Origin: JBGVMW01 sp045125095
GTDB taxonomy: Bacteria > Bacillota > Clostridia > Lachnospirales > Lachnospiraceae
Assembly (NCBI GenBank): GCA_045125095.1
Contig: JBGVMW010000056.1
Coordinates: 1-51,244 of the forward strand
Length of the DNA stretch: 51,244 bases
Reading direction: 5' to 3'
The notes under the pieces: model-generated
What the model saw: the letters and a program-made list of their open reading frames with translations, nothing else
Database searches by the model: none
Told to the model about the DNA's origin: nothing
Translations under genes and position numbers: made by a program
Part shown: piece by piece, positions 1 to 7,990 of the stretch
Position numbering within the stretch: position 1 is the first letter of the stretch
Layout of the letters: each line of letters begins with the position of its first letter

Positions 1-137
1 GTTACTGGAATGCCCTTCTTTTTGTAAGCATTAGACGCTTTCAAAGCTGAGGAAATATGAAACCTTGTAAAAAATCTTTTGATAGATTTAGAAATTTGCT
101 TATCATTTTGAGTCGCTTGTGTTATACTTTTATTCAT
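1..137 (-). CDS. Transposase, N-terminal part (runs off left edge)
   Basis: The reading frame starts at 137 after a GGAGG seven bases upstream and stays open to the window edge, giving 45 residues. The start MNKSITQATQNDKQ and the following FFTRFHISSALKA and AYKKKGIPV segments resemble, from memory, the N-terminus of IS4-type transposases common in Lachnospiraceae. The catalytic DDE domain lies outside the window, so family and intactness cannot be judged. The gene sits downstream of a LytTR-like promoter block (about 271-340) with no other gene between them, so the insertion sequence may have landed in, or replaced, a regulated gene. It could instead be a fragment of a dead element. Confidence 0.6.
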   Translation of the reverse strand, partial: MNKSITQATQNDKQISKSIKRFFTRFHISSALKASNAYKKKGIPV

Positions 138-270
138 AGCAAGAGCCTCCGGTTTGTATTATTTTGTGTGGTAACTTAATTATATCAAAACCATTGGTTT
201 CATGCTATTTTTATGCCAGTTATTATTGAATTTTCAAGGTGCATAGGCACATTTTAATGTGCGAAGTTTG

Positions 271-340
271 AGTTATAATTATTAGAAAACACTTATACTC
301 CATTTTAACTCTTATTTATTCCCTTTTAATGTTCTTTCGC
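271..340 (-). promoter_or_regulatory. Predicted LytTR-type promoter, copy 1
   Basis: Read on the minus strand, two TTAA boxes (ACATTAAA at 332-325 and GAGTTAAA at 311-304) lie exactly 21 bases apart, two helical turns, followed by a TAATAAT -10-like box at 284-278. This is the layout of AgrA/PlnC-type LytTR response-regulator promoters. The 70 bases match copy 2 (1981-2050) without gaps at about 83% by my count. It points away from the peptide operon and toward the transposase at the left edge. The regulator is not encoded in this window. Confidence 0.5.
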
Positions 341-392
341 TTTTTTAAACCATACTATTATTCCCATATTGTACTACATAAGGCTCTCTCTT

Positions 393-605
393 TTATGCTT
401 GTCCTTTACTTTTTGCATGCTTCATTAAATTACATACCTGCAACACAATCATCACTGCAATTGTCGGGGAAAATAACATTGCACCTACAATTATACACGC
501 ATTTGAATGAATAAAATTCTTGCCTGCAATCATCAATACTGCACCTAGCAAGCATACAGCTATTAACATTTTATCTGCGTATTTGGGTATTTTCTTTTCT
601 TCCAT
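393..605 (-). CDS. Small two-helix membrane protein of the peptide operon
   Basis: A 70-residue protein starting MEEKKIPKYADK, with two hydrophobic segments (about residues 13-29 and 34-57) separated by a short polar turn and a basic C-terminus (KHAKSKGQA). I chose the start at 605 because AAAGGT precedes it; the in-frame ATG at 665 has no convincing ribosome site. It is the last gene of the operon with the double-glycine peptide and the 163-residue membrane protein. By position and size it could be an immunity or accessory protein, but I recognise no family and the role is inferred from context only. Confidence 0.5.
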   Translation of the reverse strand: MEEKKIPKYADKMLIAVCLLGAVLMIAGKNFIHSNACIIVGAMLFSPTIAVMIVLQVCNLMKHAKSKGQA

Positions 606-693
606 ATGACCTTTTTTCAGATTCCCAAGCAGATATTCTAATATGCAAAAAATACATAACATCACAAATATACATCCATAATGAAATCATAAA

Positions 694-1185
694 TTATTGT
701 GCTATTTTTATTTCTTTCAGTGCTTTATAATCCCTATAATATCTCAATATTTGAACAAACGATACTAACAATATACCTATAAAATATAATTTATCCAACC
801 AAATACCATCTTTCATGTTTATTAGAAATATTATATCTACTATAATCACTACTACACAAATAGTCATCACAACATACATAGCCATCCAAAAAAGCTTTGT
901 CTGAGCAATTTCTTTTATTATTTCTTGAGAAATTATATTTTCTATATTTTTTACATGGAAAAAATATGAAAGTCCATAATATGCAGTTGTTGTAATTAGA
1001 ATAATACTTGCCGGAGAAAAAAGCGATTTAATTTGCAAATAATACACAAACGTCATTAATGCATTAAAACATATACAAATACAAATATGCTTCCTATTTC
1101 TATTTTTCTCCATAAGAAATACACATAAATAATATGGCAATAAAAGAAATAATCCTACGCTAACCCAAATTAAAATATTTTCCAT
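694..1185 (-). CDS. Multi-pass membrane protein, possible immunity protein
   Basis: 163 residues with four to five hydrophobic segments (about 4-24, 33-50, 56-76, 98-122 and 128-147) and a charged tail YRDYKALKEIKIAQ. I do not recognise the family. The start codon lies two bases after the stop of the double-glycine peptide gene, with AGGTGAG about ten bases upstream, so the two are probably translationally coupled. A membrane protein made directly behind a GG-leader peptide is often its immunity factor, but that role is inference from position. Base composition is more AT-rich than the housekeeping half of the window. Confidence 0.6.
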   Translation of the reverse strand: MENILIWVSVGLFLLLPYYLCVFLMEKNRNRKHICICICFNALMTFVYYLQIKSLFSPASIILITTTAYYGLSYFFHVKNIENIISQEIIKEIAQTKLFWMAMYVVMTICVVVIIVDIIFLINMKDGIWLDKLYFIGILLVSFVQILRYYRDYKALKEIKIAQ

Positions 1186-1187
1186 GT

Positions 1188-1592
1188 TTAAAAACTCACC
1201 TGACTAAAATATACCTGATTATCATCTGCACCATCAGCCCTATCTAAAATTTCTGCCGCTGCACCACCTATGGTATATGTTGCAAGTTTGAATATCCGTC
1301 CAATAATACCTCCTGCAATAAAGTTTGCCACTCTTGCAGATACCCATTTAACAAGTGCTCTTTTCATCATCAGAACCACATAATCTGTTCCTAGAGATCT
1401 TAGGATACTGCTAACAGCATTAAGTGTTCCGCCTCCTAAAACACTATTGAATACCATATTAACACCTATCTTAATAGCTTGATATGCAACAACTTGTCCA
1501 GTCCCTCCCCCTTCAACATACATCATATCATCCTCGTCCATTACTACATAATTCTTTGGAAGCACTAATGCTCCATCATAAGTCATCTCCAT
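1188..1592 (-). CDS. Double-glycine-leader peptide, bacteriocin-like
   Basis: 134 residues. The N-terminus ends in an acidic leader, EDDMMYVEGG at about residues 20-29, typical of peptides cut and exported by C39-peptidase ABC transporters. The remaining roughly 105 residues are rich in Gly, Ala and Val with amphipathic stretches (VFNSVLGGGTLNAVSS, VANFIAGGIIGRIFKLA) and a polar tail. This is long for a class II bacteriocin. AGGAGAG precedes the ATG by about nine bases. The gene is first in an operon with two membrane proteins and lies downstream of a LytTR-like promoter, a MITE having entered the leader. The exporter and any kinase/regulator pair are not in the window. A signalling or effector peptide is an alternative to a toxin. 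Confidence 0.65.
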   Translation of the reverse strand: MEMTYDGALVLPKNYVVMDEDDMMYVEGGGTGQVVAYQAIKIGVNMVFNSVLGGGTLNAVSSILRSLGTDYVVLMMKRALVKWVSARVANFIAGGIIGRIFKLATYTIGGAAAEILDRADGADDNQVYFSQVSF

Positions 1593-1732
1593 GTTACATA
1601 CTCTCCTGGTTTTTTAATATTTTTTTGCTTTTCCCTGCTGTTTGCAACCAGCAAAGAATCTATGTGAACCTATAGGCTATCACCACTTTTATGTACAACA
1701 CTATTTCTCGTATAGCTGTTTGGAAAAACATC

Positions 1733-1866
1733 GTAACTATTCAGTACCCTCATAGTTACGAGCCAAAATCCATGCAGAATCACCTACGGTGATGGATTTT
1801 GGCCTGCTGCCACTACGTTTTCATACGGACTGTGCAGTTCAGCACAGTCCTGTTCTGAATAGTTAC
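1733..1866. mobile_element. 134-bp MITE with 12-bp TIRs and 8-bp target duplication
   Basis: The ends are perfect inverted repeats, GTAACTATTCAG (1733-1744) and CTGAATAGTTAC (1855-1866). The flanks are a perfect direct repeat, AAAACATC at 1725-1732 and 1867-1874, which reads as an 8-bp target-site duplication. Internally there are three stem-loops: GTAACTAT/ATAGTTAC, GCCAAAATCCAT/ATGGATTTTGGC with a nested ATCACC/GGTGAT stem, and GGACTGTGC/GCACAGTCC. It has no coding capacity. It lies in the leader between the LytTR-like promoter and the double-glycine peptide gene, so it would be transcribed with that operon and could impede or modulate read-through. Confidence 0.85.
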
Positions 1867-1980
1867 AAAACATCAATAAAATATCTTCTAAAGACACTTT
1901 TTCTAACCAATCTTTCCTTTAATGATAAAATATTTACATCAATTTTATTAAAATAAGCATTCTTTCAACTTTGCTCATTT

Positions 1981-2050
1981 CATTAAAATTATTAGGAAAC
2001 AGTAATACTCCATCTTAACGCTTATTTATCCCCTCTTAATGTTCTTACAC
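1981..2050 (-). promoter_or_regulatory. Predicted LytTR-type promoter, copy 2, of the peptide operon
   Basis: On the minus strand the boxes ACATTAAG (2042-2035) and GCGTTAAG (2021-2014) are 21 bases apart, and a TAATAAT -10-like box follows at 1994-1988 with about 18 bases between. It is about 83% identical to the block at 271-340. It faces the double-glycine peptide gene about 400 bases away, with a leader holding the MITE. The interval 1593-2209 otherwise holds no gene I can support. Confidence 0.55.
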
Positions 2051-2209
2051 ATTTCTGAAATCATATATATCATACTTTTTTATTCGATATAATATATTTC
2101 TGGTGAACGGTTAAAATTCTGGTAATTTATGTCATCCATAACTATCACCATCCCCCCATTCCCCTGCATATACTATAAAAAGCACTAATCTATAAAGGTA
2201 TGACACACT

Positions 2210-3127
2210 ATGGAAAATTATGCAAGAGTTTCTATTGAAACCCATTTATTTTTTGCAAGAATTATGAAAGAACATTCTCTGTTTTTAGAAGCCGGATTTC
2301 CCTGCAAGGATACTTCCTTTATCAGACAGGCGGAATTTTTCAGACAGCGGTTTGAAGAATTGCTGCGGCATGTAGTGAGAATCGGTAATGGAATGGTCAG
2401 CGACAGCGTTATCAACTCTCAGGAATTAGTAACAGAGTTTACCCTGCCGGCAGAAAGCACTACCAGCCGCTTGACAGGAATTCCTATTGACAGCCAGATT
2501 ACTATTCTGGAACAGAATCTACAAGCCGGACTGGGATTGGAAAGAAATACTTTACTCCTTCGACAGATAACAAACATCAATGAGGACGCACTTCGGTTGC
2601 TGGATGGTTTAATTGCTTTCAAGGAATCGATTATTAACAATGTAAGGGACGGTCGGCTATTTACCGCCAATTATCCTCTCTTGGTACAGCACATTCTGAG
2701 AGAAGCAAAGCTATATCGCGCTACCATACAGGAATTGCTCGAACACCAAAACATTTCCCATCAGAGACTACGCGTACAGGAGGACTTCTGGAACCAGATT
2801 ATGATGGAACATGCATTGTTTATCCGAGGTCTTCTTGACCCGTCGGAAGCACAGCTCATCCAGACAGCAAATGAGTTTGCCATGGATTATGAAGCATTAT
2901 TAGAAACGGCAAGAGAGCGGGATTCCCGGGCAAATGGCCTCACAAGAAAATCATTAACAGAAACCCTAAAATACCAGGAATTCAAAACAGCAGGTGCAAA
3001 AGGTATTCTCACGCGCCAGATACAGTCTATCATCCTGCCACTCCTTGCTGACCATGTGCTGCGAGAAGCCAATCATTATATACGAATCTTAGAACAAAGC
3101 ATACGAGAGGACTTTTATATGTACTAA
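2210..3127 (+). CDS. DUF2935 domain protein
   Basis: 305 residues built from two related helical halves, each starting with an aromatic-His segment: HLFFARIMKEHSLFLEAG (about 12-29) and FWNQIMMEHALFIRGLL (about 193-209). The spaced His and Glu residues resemble a four-helix metal-binding fold, which is how DUF2935 proteins of Firmicutes are generally described; no biochemical role is established to my knowledge. AAAGG lies about a dozen bases before the ATG, a weak site. The gene stands alone on the plus strand between the minus-strand peptide operon and the minus-strand glycan operon. Family call is from pattern memory. Confidence 0.7.
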   Translation: MENYARVSIETHLFFARIMKEHSLFLEAGFPCKDTSFIRQAEFFRQRFEELLRHVVRIGNGMVSDSVINSQELVTEFTLPAESTTSRLTGIPIDSQITILEQNLQAGLGLERNTLLLRQITNINEDALRLLDGLIAFKESIINNVRDGRLFTANYPLLVQHILREAKLYRATIQELLEHQNISHQRLRVQEDFWNQIMMEHALFIRGLLDPSEAQLIQTANEFAMDYEALLETARERDSRANGLTRKSLTETLKYQEFKTAGAKGILTRQIQSIILPLLADHVLREANHYIRILEQSIREDFYMY

Positions 3128-3237
3128 AAAAAGATGCCGAAAGAATCCGTGAAGGTGCCATGATTTTCTTCCCATAAACACCCTGCAACTTATTGATACC
3201 CACGTATGCACCATATTTTATCTATGGTATTTATTAT

Positions 3238-3894
3238 TTACTTTTCCCATGTAATATGTTCCCCAATCACTTTGGCTGGGGAACCACCTACTATAACATT
3301 GGTTTCTGTAACGTTCTTACATACAAGGCTTTGATATGCCACAACACTGTTATCAGCTACTGCACTGCCTTTTAGGAAATGAGCCATCGCGCCAATCCAT
3401 ACATGATTACCGATATGAATAGGAGCATGGTTTGCTTTTTTGTTTCCTTCTCCATCTAAGATGGTATGATTATCGGAATCAAACAAACGGACATCCCAAC
3501 CAACGATAACATCATCTCCAATTTTCACCTCATCGTGACAGGAAATACGAAAATTATCATTTGCGACAAACATATTTCCAATCTCAAGGTTTCCAAAAAT
3601 GGATAACGATACCCCTTTGGCAAAGCTGGCATATCTTGCAAATTTTATTTTTGCATGCTCACCCATACTGATAAAGTTTTTCGTTTTATTTACATAGCTT
3701 TCCAGACCACCAAAACCTATCTTAACCATTCCTCTTGATAATTCGCCTTCAAATTCAATGACTCCTTTGTACAAGCCTCCGAATGTTGTATTATATGCAA
3801 CAAAAACCGGTAACTTCATTGCCTGTTTAAAGGGCAACGTCTTAAAGTTAAAGTATATGGTTTTTGGCAGACTTCGAATTGTAAAAAAATCCAT
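3238..3894 (-). CDS. Hexapeptide-repeat acyltransferase
   Basis: 218 residues ending in a left-handed beta-helix region: repeated hexapeptide-like steps (IGDDVIVGWDV, IHIGNHVWIGAMAHFLKGSAVADNSVV split over about 125-190) and the typical closing GGSPAKVIG at about 203-211. Such enzymes move acetyl or similar groups from CoA donors onto sugars. It is the last gene of the 13-gene surface-polysaccharide operon, so it most likely decorates that glycan. The substrate cannot be read from sequence. AAGGAG lies upstream of the ATG at 3894. Confidence 0.85.
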   Translation of the reverse strand: MDFFTIRSLPKTIYFNFKTLPFKQAMKLPVFVAYNTTFGGLYKGVIEFEGELSRGMVKIGFGGLESYVNKTKNFISMGEHAKIKFARYASFAKGVSLSIFGNLEIGNMFVANDNFRISCHDEVKIGDDVIVGWDVRLFDSDNHTILDGEGNKKANHAPIHIGNHVWIGAMAHFLKGSAVADNSVVAYQSLVCKNVTETNVIVGGSPAKVIGEHITWEK

Positions 3895-3918
3895 ATGTCT
3901 TATCTCCTTATAAACACG

Positions 3919-4896
3919 TTATCTGTTACGCTCCAGCAATGCACTGTAAAGAAATGGCATCCATCCTGACAACTTATACTGCATTTTCTGCACAAAGGAC
4001 TGGTTACTTAACTTGTTATATTTCCCCACCTGCTGGTTATAATATTTCTGATATGGTTTCAGCTTACGCTTCGGGAAAGTGCCATCTTTTCTGATTTCTC
4101 CTACATCTCTAAGAAATGCTCTACGATACGATTCAAAATCAAGAGCCCATAAACGCTCCTCATTTTTTTCCCCATAAAAATCCATCCGTTCCATCATTGC
4201 ATCTAAGGCATGAAGACGTTTCTCATTAAACTGTTGTCCCATAATGCTGGAACTTCTCTGTACATAATAATACAGCGGGCTATCCACATATACCACGCCT
4301 TTTGCCTTATAAAGCAGCTTATATGTAGTAAATTCATCTTCATGAAGTTTTCCCTTTGGATAACGAACGCCATCAAAAAGTGAATGATGATACAACTTAT
4401 TCCATGCAACAATGAACTCCACTCTTTTTTCAAAATAATACAACGGATCGTACAATTGCTTTTCCGTCATCACTACTGGTTCTATTTTTCCGGTATAAGG
4501 TTGTTCATAAGCCACCGTCTCCTGCTCATCCACACTCTGATAGCTGCACACCGAAACCTGGGCGCCATTTGCTTTCACTGCTTCATACAGAATTCTTACG
4601 ATATCACAATGAATATAATCGTCAGAATCCACAAAAAAGAAATATTCCCCAGTCGCAGCATCTATACCAAAATTTCTGGCATCAGATAATCCACCATTTT
4701 CTTTATGAATTACTTTAATCCGCTGATCCTTTGCGGCATAGTCATCACAAATCTTACCACAGCCATCCGGTGAACCATCATCCACTAAAATAATTTCCAG
4801 ATTCTGATAGGTCTGATTCTGAATACTCTGAATGCACTTCTCTAAATATTGTTCTACATTGTAAATTGGTACAATTACACTGATTACATCATTCAT
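3919..4896 (-). CDS. Family 2 glycosyltransferase (1)
   Basis: 325 residues with a GT-A fold at the N-terminus: VISVIVPIYNVEQYLEKC, then ILVDDGSPDG, NGGLSDARNFG and the metal/nucleotide site VDSDDY at about residues 90-95. The C-terminal half is helical and basic and has no transmembrane anchor, so it is a cytosolic inverting transferase acting on a lipid-linked glycan. It lies 14 bases downstream of another family-2 transferase. Donor and acceptor are unknown. GAGGT precedes the ATG. Confidence 0.9.
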   Translation of the reverse strand: MNDVISVIVPIYNVEQYLEKCIQSIQNQTYQNLEIILVDDGSPDGCGKICDDYAAKDQRIKVIHKENGGLSDARNFGIDAATGEYFFFVDSDDYIHCDIVRILYEAVKANGAQVSVCSYQSVDEQETVAYEQPYTGKIEPVVMTEKQLYDPLYYFEKRVEFIVAWNKLYHHSLFDGVRYPKGKLHEDEFTTYKLLYKAKGVVYVDSPLYYYVQRSSSIMGQQFNEKRLHALDAMMERMDFYGEKNEERLWALDFESYRRAFLRDVGEIRKDGTFPKRKLKPYQKYYNQQVGKYNKLSNQSFVQKMQYKLSGWMPFLYSALLERNR

Positions 4897-4910
4897 TCTG
4901 CTTACCTCTT

Positions 4911-5846
4911 TTATTTCCCCATCAATTTAACCAACAAATAATACATCTTTGGAGACACATTGAATATCTGATATCCAATCCCCTTTACAGACTGACCATA
5001 CTCCTTATATTTTTCCCGATATCGAATACGCATATCCTTATTCGGAAGCTTCTGATATCTGGAGATAATCCGGTCCAGATAAGCTTTCTTCGTTAAATTT
5101 ACAATCTCATCGTATTCCTGCCCTTTCGCAGAAAAATACACCATTCGATCCTCGAATACCTTGTAAATATCCTCCGACATAAGATAACTGCTGCTCTCTG
5201 TAATACTGCCTTCATTAATATAGTAATGGTAGATGTTTTCATCAATAAATGCTACTGCATTTGCCTTATCAATGACACGGGCAAGCAGATACTCATCTTC
5301 ATTTTTCATGCCTTCCGGAAAACGAAATTCTTCGAACAATTTACTTTCATATAATTTATTCCAGAGCACTCCACTAAACAGATGACCATAAGAACCATAA
5401 ATATTTTTTAAAGCTTCCATACCTGTCCAGACCTTCGGTTCCACATGTTCTACCTGCACCAATTCCACATCTCCACTGAATCTGACATAATTACACATGG
5501 CAATATCCGCCCCCGTCTTTTTCTTACACTGATATAAGCGTTCAAAGAAATCCGGTACAATGTAATCATCGGCATCCACAAAGCCCATCAGCTCACCTGT
5601 TACCATGGACAATGCCTTATTTCTTGTTACAGATACACCACTATTTTCCTGATGTACTAATACAATTCTATTGTCTTTTTCTTTGTATTCATCACAAATA
5701 ATACCTGAACCATCCTTTGAACCATCATCCACAAGAATGATTTCTAAATTTTTATATGTCTGGTTGCATATGGAATCTAATGCGCGTCTCAAACATTTTT
5801 CTGCATTATAGACAGGTACAATTACTGATATTTTTGGTTTTTCCAT
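4911..5846 (-). CDS. Family 2 glycosyltransferase (2)
   Basis: 311 residues: ISVIVPVYNAEKCLRRALDS, ILVDDGSKDGSG, NSGVSVTRNKAL and VDADDY give the GT-A signature with a D-A-D variant of the DxD site. I use the ATG at 5846 because AAAGGTGG lies six bases before it; a GTG three codons upstream overlaps that site. Only 12 bases separate it from the pyruvyl transferase upstream, so the two are cotranscribed and may act on the same sugar. The protein is about as long as its paralogues at 3919 and 6987. Confidence 0.9.
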   Translation of the reverse strand: MEKPKISVIVPVYNAEKCLRRALDSICNQTYKNLEIILVDDGSKDGSGIICDEYKEKDNRIVLVHQENSGVSVTRNKALSMVTGELMGFVDADDYIVPDFFERLYQCKKKTGADIAMCNYVRFSGDVELVQVEHVEPKVWTGMEALKNIYGSYGHLFSGVLWNKLYESKLFEEFRFPEGMKNEDEYLLARVIDKANAVAFIDENIYHYYINEGSITESSSYLMSEDIYKVFEDRMVYFSAKGQEYDEIVNLTKKAYLDRIISRYQKLPNKDMRIRYREKYKEYGQSVKGIGYQIFNVSPKMYYLLVKLMGK

Positions 5847-5858
5847 GGTCTCCACCTT

Positions 5859-6971
5859 TTACAAATTTTCTTTTAAATACTGAAGAGTATGTTCTCTCTC
5901 CTGCTTGCGTTGCTCTGTAACTGGTTTATAATCAATTGGTTTTGTCATAATGGCATCTAAATCATCCATATTATGTAAAATACGTTCCTCCAAATGCAGA
6001 CGTTTCAATAAATCTACCAGCTTTTCTGCATTGCCATAAGACTCGCCCTGTGTTTCACGGATTATCGTTACAAATGGCTTTTCATTAATAATAGAAAAAA
6101 TGCTGCCGTGGAACGTATCTGTAATAATGCAGTCTGCATGCTTGAAATATGCCAATACTTCTTCCGGCGTACAAGCTACATATTCATCACAGAAGCCCTG
6201 AATACCGGAAATCGCTACCAGCTTCTTGCCTCTCTTTTTCGCAAATTCAATAATACGCTGACCTTCCTGCTCATTAATTCTTCCAGAATAAGCATACACA
6301 ATGATATAATCGCTAATATTCACTGTATCCTTTAAAAATGGAGTAAAATCGCTGATTAATACAGGATCCAGATTATAAACAGGCTCTTTGTCAAGAAGTG
6401 TAGAAATTACCTTTCCGGAATTCTCATCACGAACGGAAATGCTATCGAATTTCTCTAACAATTCCTTAACTTCATTTTTTACACCATAGGATTCTAAACG
6501 TTCACATGTTGTATTGCCAAAGGAGCCGGCATAGGAAATCAATCGTTTTGCATTGTGATTGGCGCCAAACAATTCCTTGGAATATCCTACTTCCGGGTTG
6601 CTCTGTAAACAATTAAATACTTCATCACTTCCGATTACCAGTGTATCTACCTTAGTACGGTATTTCCGCTCACTGGTTACTCCCAGTACAGGAAGCATTT
6701 TATTTTCATACTCTTTACAAAACTGCTCACGAATTGGCATAAACTTTTCGTACTGGCTCTGCTTTCCGAACATCTTCTTTAAGACACGCTTTGCCTTAGA
6801 CTTTATGGATACAGAATGCTTCTTGTCCACTTTATTAATACAAGGTTCCACTGTATAATCCACGAATTCTACTTCATGTCCTAATGATTCTATCGTGTGC
6901 TTCAAGCCTAACGCCTGAAGATAAGAACCATAATTGATGACACGCTGCATTGACATAATACCTATTTTCAT
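5859..6971 (-). CDS. Polysaccharide pyruvyl transferase family protein (1)
   Basis: 370 residues. The family usually transfers pyruvate from phosphoenolpyruvate to a sugar hydroxyl pair, forming a ketal on exopolysaccharides or wall glycans. Visible marks are MSMQRVINYGSYLQALGLKH at the N-terminus, LVIGSDEVFN (about 111-120), ISYAGSFGNTT, ISVRDENSG and the conserved ITDTFHGSIFSI near residue 290. It is closely similar to the protein at 7991 along the whole length, so one probably arose by duplication. Which sugar is pyruvylated is unknown, and some members of the family may have other activities. Confidence 0.88.
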   Translation of the reverse strand: MKIGIMSMQRVINYGSYLQALGLKHTIESLGHEVEFVDYTVEPCINKVDKKHSVSIKSKAKRVLKKMFGKQSQYEKFMPIREQFCKEYENKMLPVLGVTSERKYRTKVDTLVIGSDEVFNCLQSNPEVGYSKELFGANHNAKRLISYAGSFGNTTCERLESYGVKNEVKELLEKFDSISVRDENSGKVISTLLDKEPVYNLDPVLISDFTPFLKDTVNISDYIIVYAYSGRINEQEGQRIIEFAKKRGKKLVAISGIQGFCDEYVACTPEEVLAYFKHADCIITDTFHGSIFSIINEKPFVTIIRETQGESYGNAEKLVDLLKRLHLEERILHNMDDLDAIMTKPIDYKPVTEQRKQEREHTLQYLKENL

Positions 6972-6986
6972 TCTTCCTTCTCCGTT

Positions 6987-7976
6987 CTATCTCTCATTTA
7001 CTTTTTTTACAAAATTTTTATACTGACTGCGTTTTCTTGCACCATCCCGAACGCCCCATATTTTTCGAAAGACGATCTGACTCTTGAGCCCGCGACAGCA
7101 TTCTGCAACATACTGTTTATCCTCTACTTTGGCAGCATAATATGCGTATTCCTCCGGCTTTATAAGAGATATTAAAATTCCAATGAGAGAAATTGCAATA
7201 TAGTTAAAGTGTTTTTTGATGTGCTCATACTGCAGCTTATCTGCCAGCTGGTATACCTTCTTTGATAACTGAATGGTCTCATTTACTTTAAATTCTTTTC
7301 GCTTTCCCATAATTGATGTACTGCGGATGAGATAATAATGCAGCTTGTCCGGCAGGCAGACCAGATTATCGGAACACAATGTATAGTATAAATTAAAGCA
7401 TCTATCCTCTGCAAATATTTCTTTGTTCGGTTCAAACTTCAGCTGGTTCCTGCGAATGATATCCATCCGATACAGTCGGTTCCATGCTTCCCATCCAACC
7501 CGATATTGCAGTAAGGTCTTGTACATAAAGACTAATTTTTCCTGCTCCGTTTTGAAATAATAAGTTCCATCAGCAAATGCGGATGCACTTATTTCCTTCC
7601 CGTCCTCGCCAATTTTTGTATACCCAAAGACTACAGCATCTGCCTTCCTCTCATCCATGACAGTAACCATACGTTCAATGGCATTTTCTACAATATAATC
7701 ATCGCTATCGAGAAAATATACATATTCTCCTGTTGCCACCTTAAGTCCTGCATTTCTTGCATCCGACAAGCCACCATTTGGTTTATGCACTACCTGTATA
7801 CGGCTGTCCTTTCCTGTCCAATCATCGCACATTTTCGGACAATTATCATCGGAACCATCATCCACTAAGATAATTTGCAGGTTCTGATATGTCTGGCTGC
7901 ACACACTTTCCACGCAGCGATCCAAATACTCTTCCACCCGGTAGACCGGAATAATTACACTAATCAACGGCTGCAC
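6987..7976 (-). CDS. Family 2 glycosyltransferase (3)
   Basis: 329 residues starting with a GTG codon (7976) seven to nine bases after AAAGGGG. GT-A motifs: ISVIIPVYRVEEYLDRC, ILVDDGSDDN, NGGLSDARNAG and LDSDDY. It is closest in this window to the transferase at 3919 (shared GGLSDARN and DSDDY runs). It sits between two pyruvyl transferases, repeating the pyruvyl-transferase/glycosyltransferase unit next to it. Cytosolic; donor unknown. Confidence 0.9.
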   Translation of the reverse strand: MQPLISVIIPVYRVEEYLDRCVESVCSQTYQNLQIILVDDGSDDNCPKMCDDWTGKDSRIQVVHKPNGGLSDARNAGLKVATGEYVYFLDSDDYIVENAIERMVTVMDERKADAVVFGYTKIGEDGKEISASAFADGTYYFKTEQEKLVFMYKTLLQYRVGWEAWNRLYRMDIIRRNQLKFEPNKEIFAEDRCFNLYYTLCSDNLVCLPDKLHYYLIRSTSIMGKRKEFKVNETIQLSKKVYQLADKLQYEHIKKHFNYIAISLIGILISLIKPEEYAYYAAKVEDKQYVAECCRGLKSQIVFRKIWGVRDGARKRSQYKNFVKKVNER

Positions 7977-7990
7977 TTATGCCACCCCTT

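Noticed and set aside
1593..1980. Short frames in the peptide-operon leader, including one opened by removing the MITE
   Set aside because: They lack good start sites and resemble no protein; the sequence is AT-rich enough for such frames by chance.
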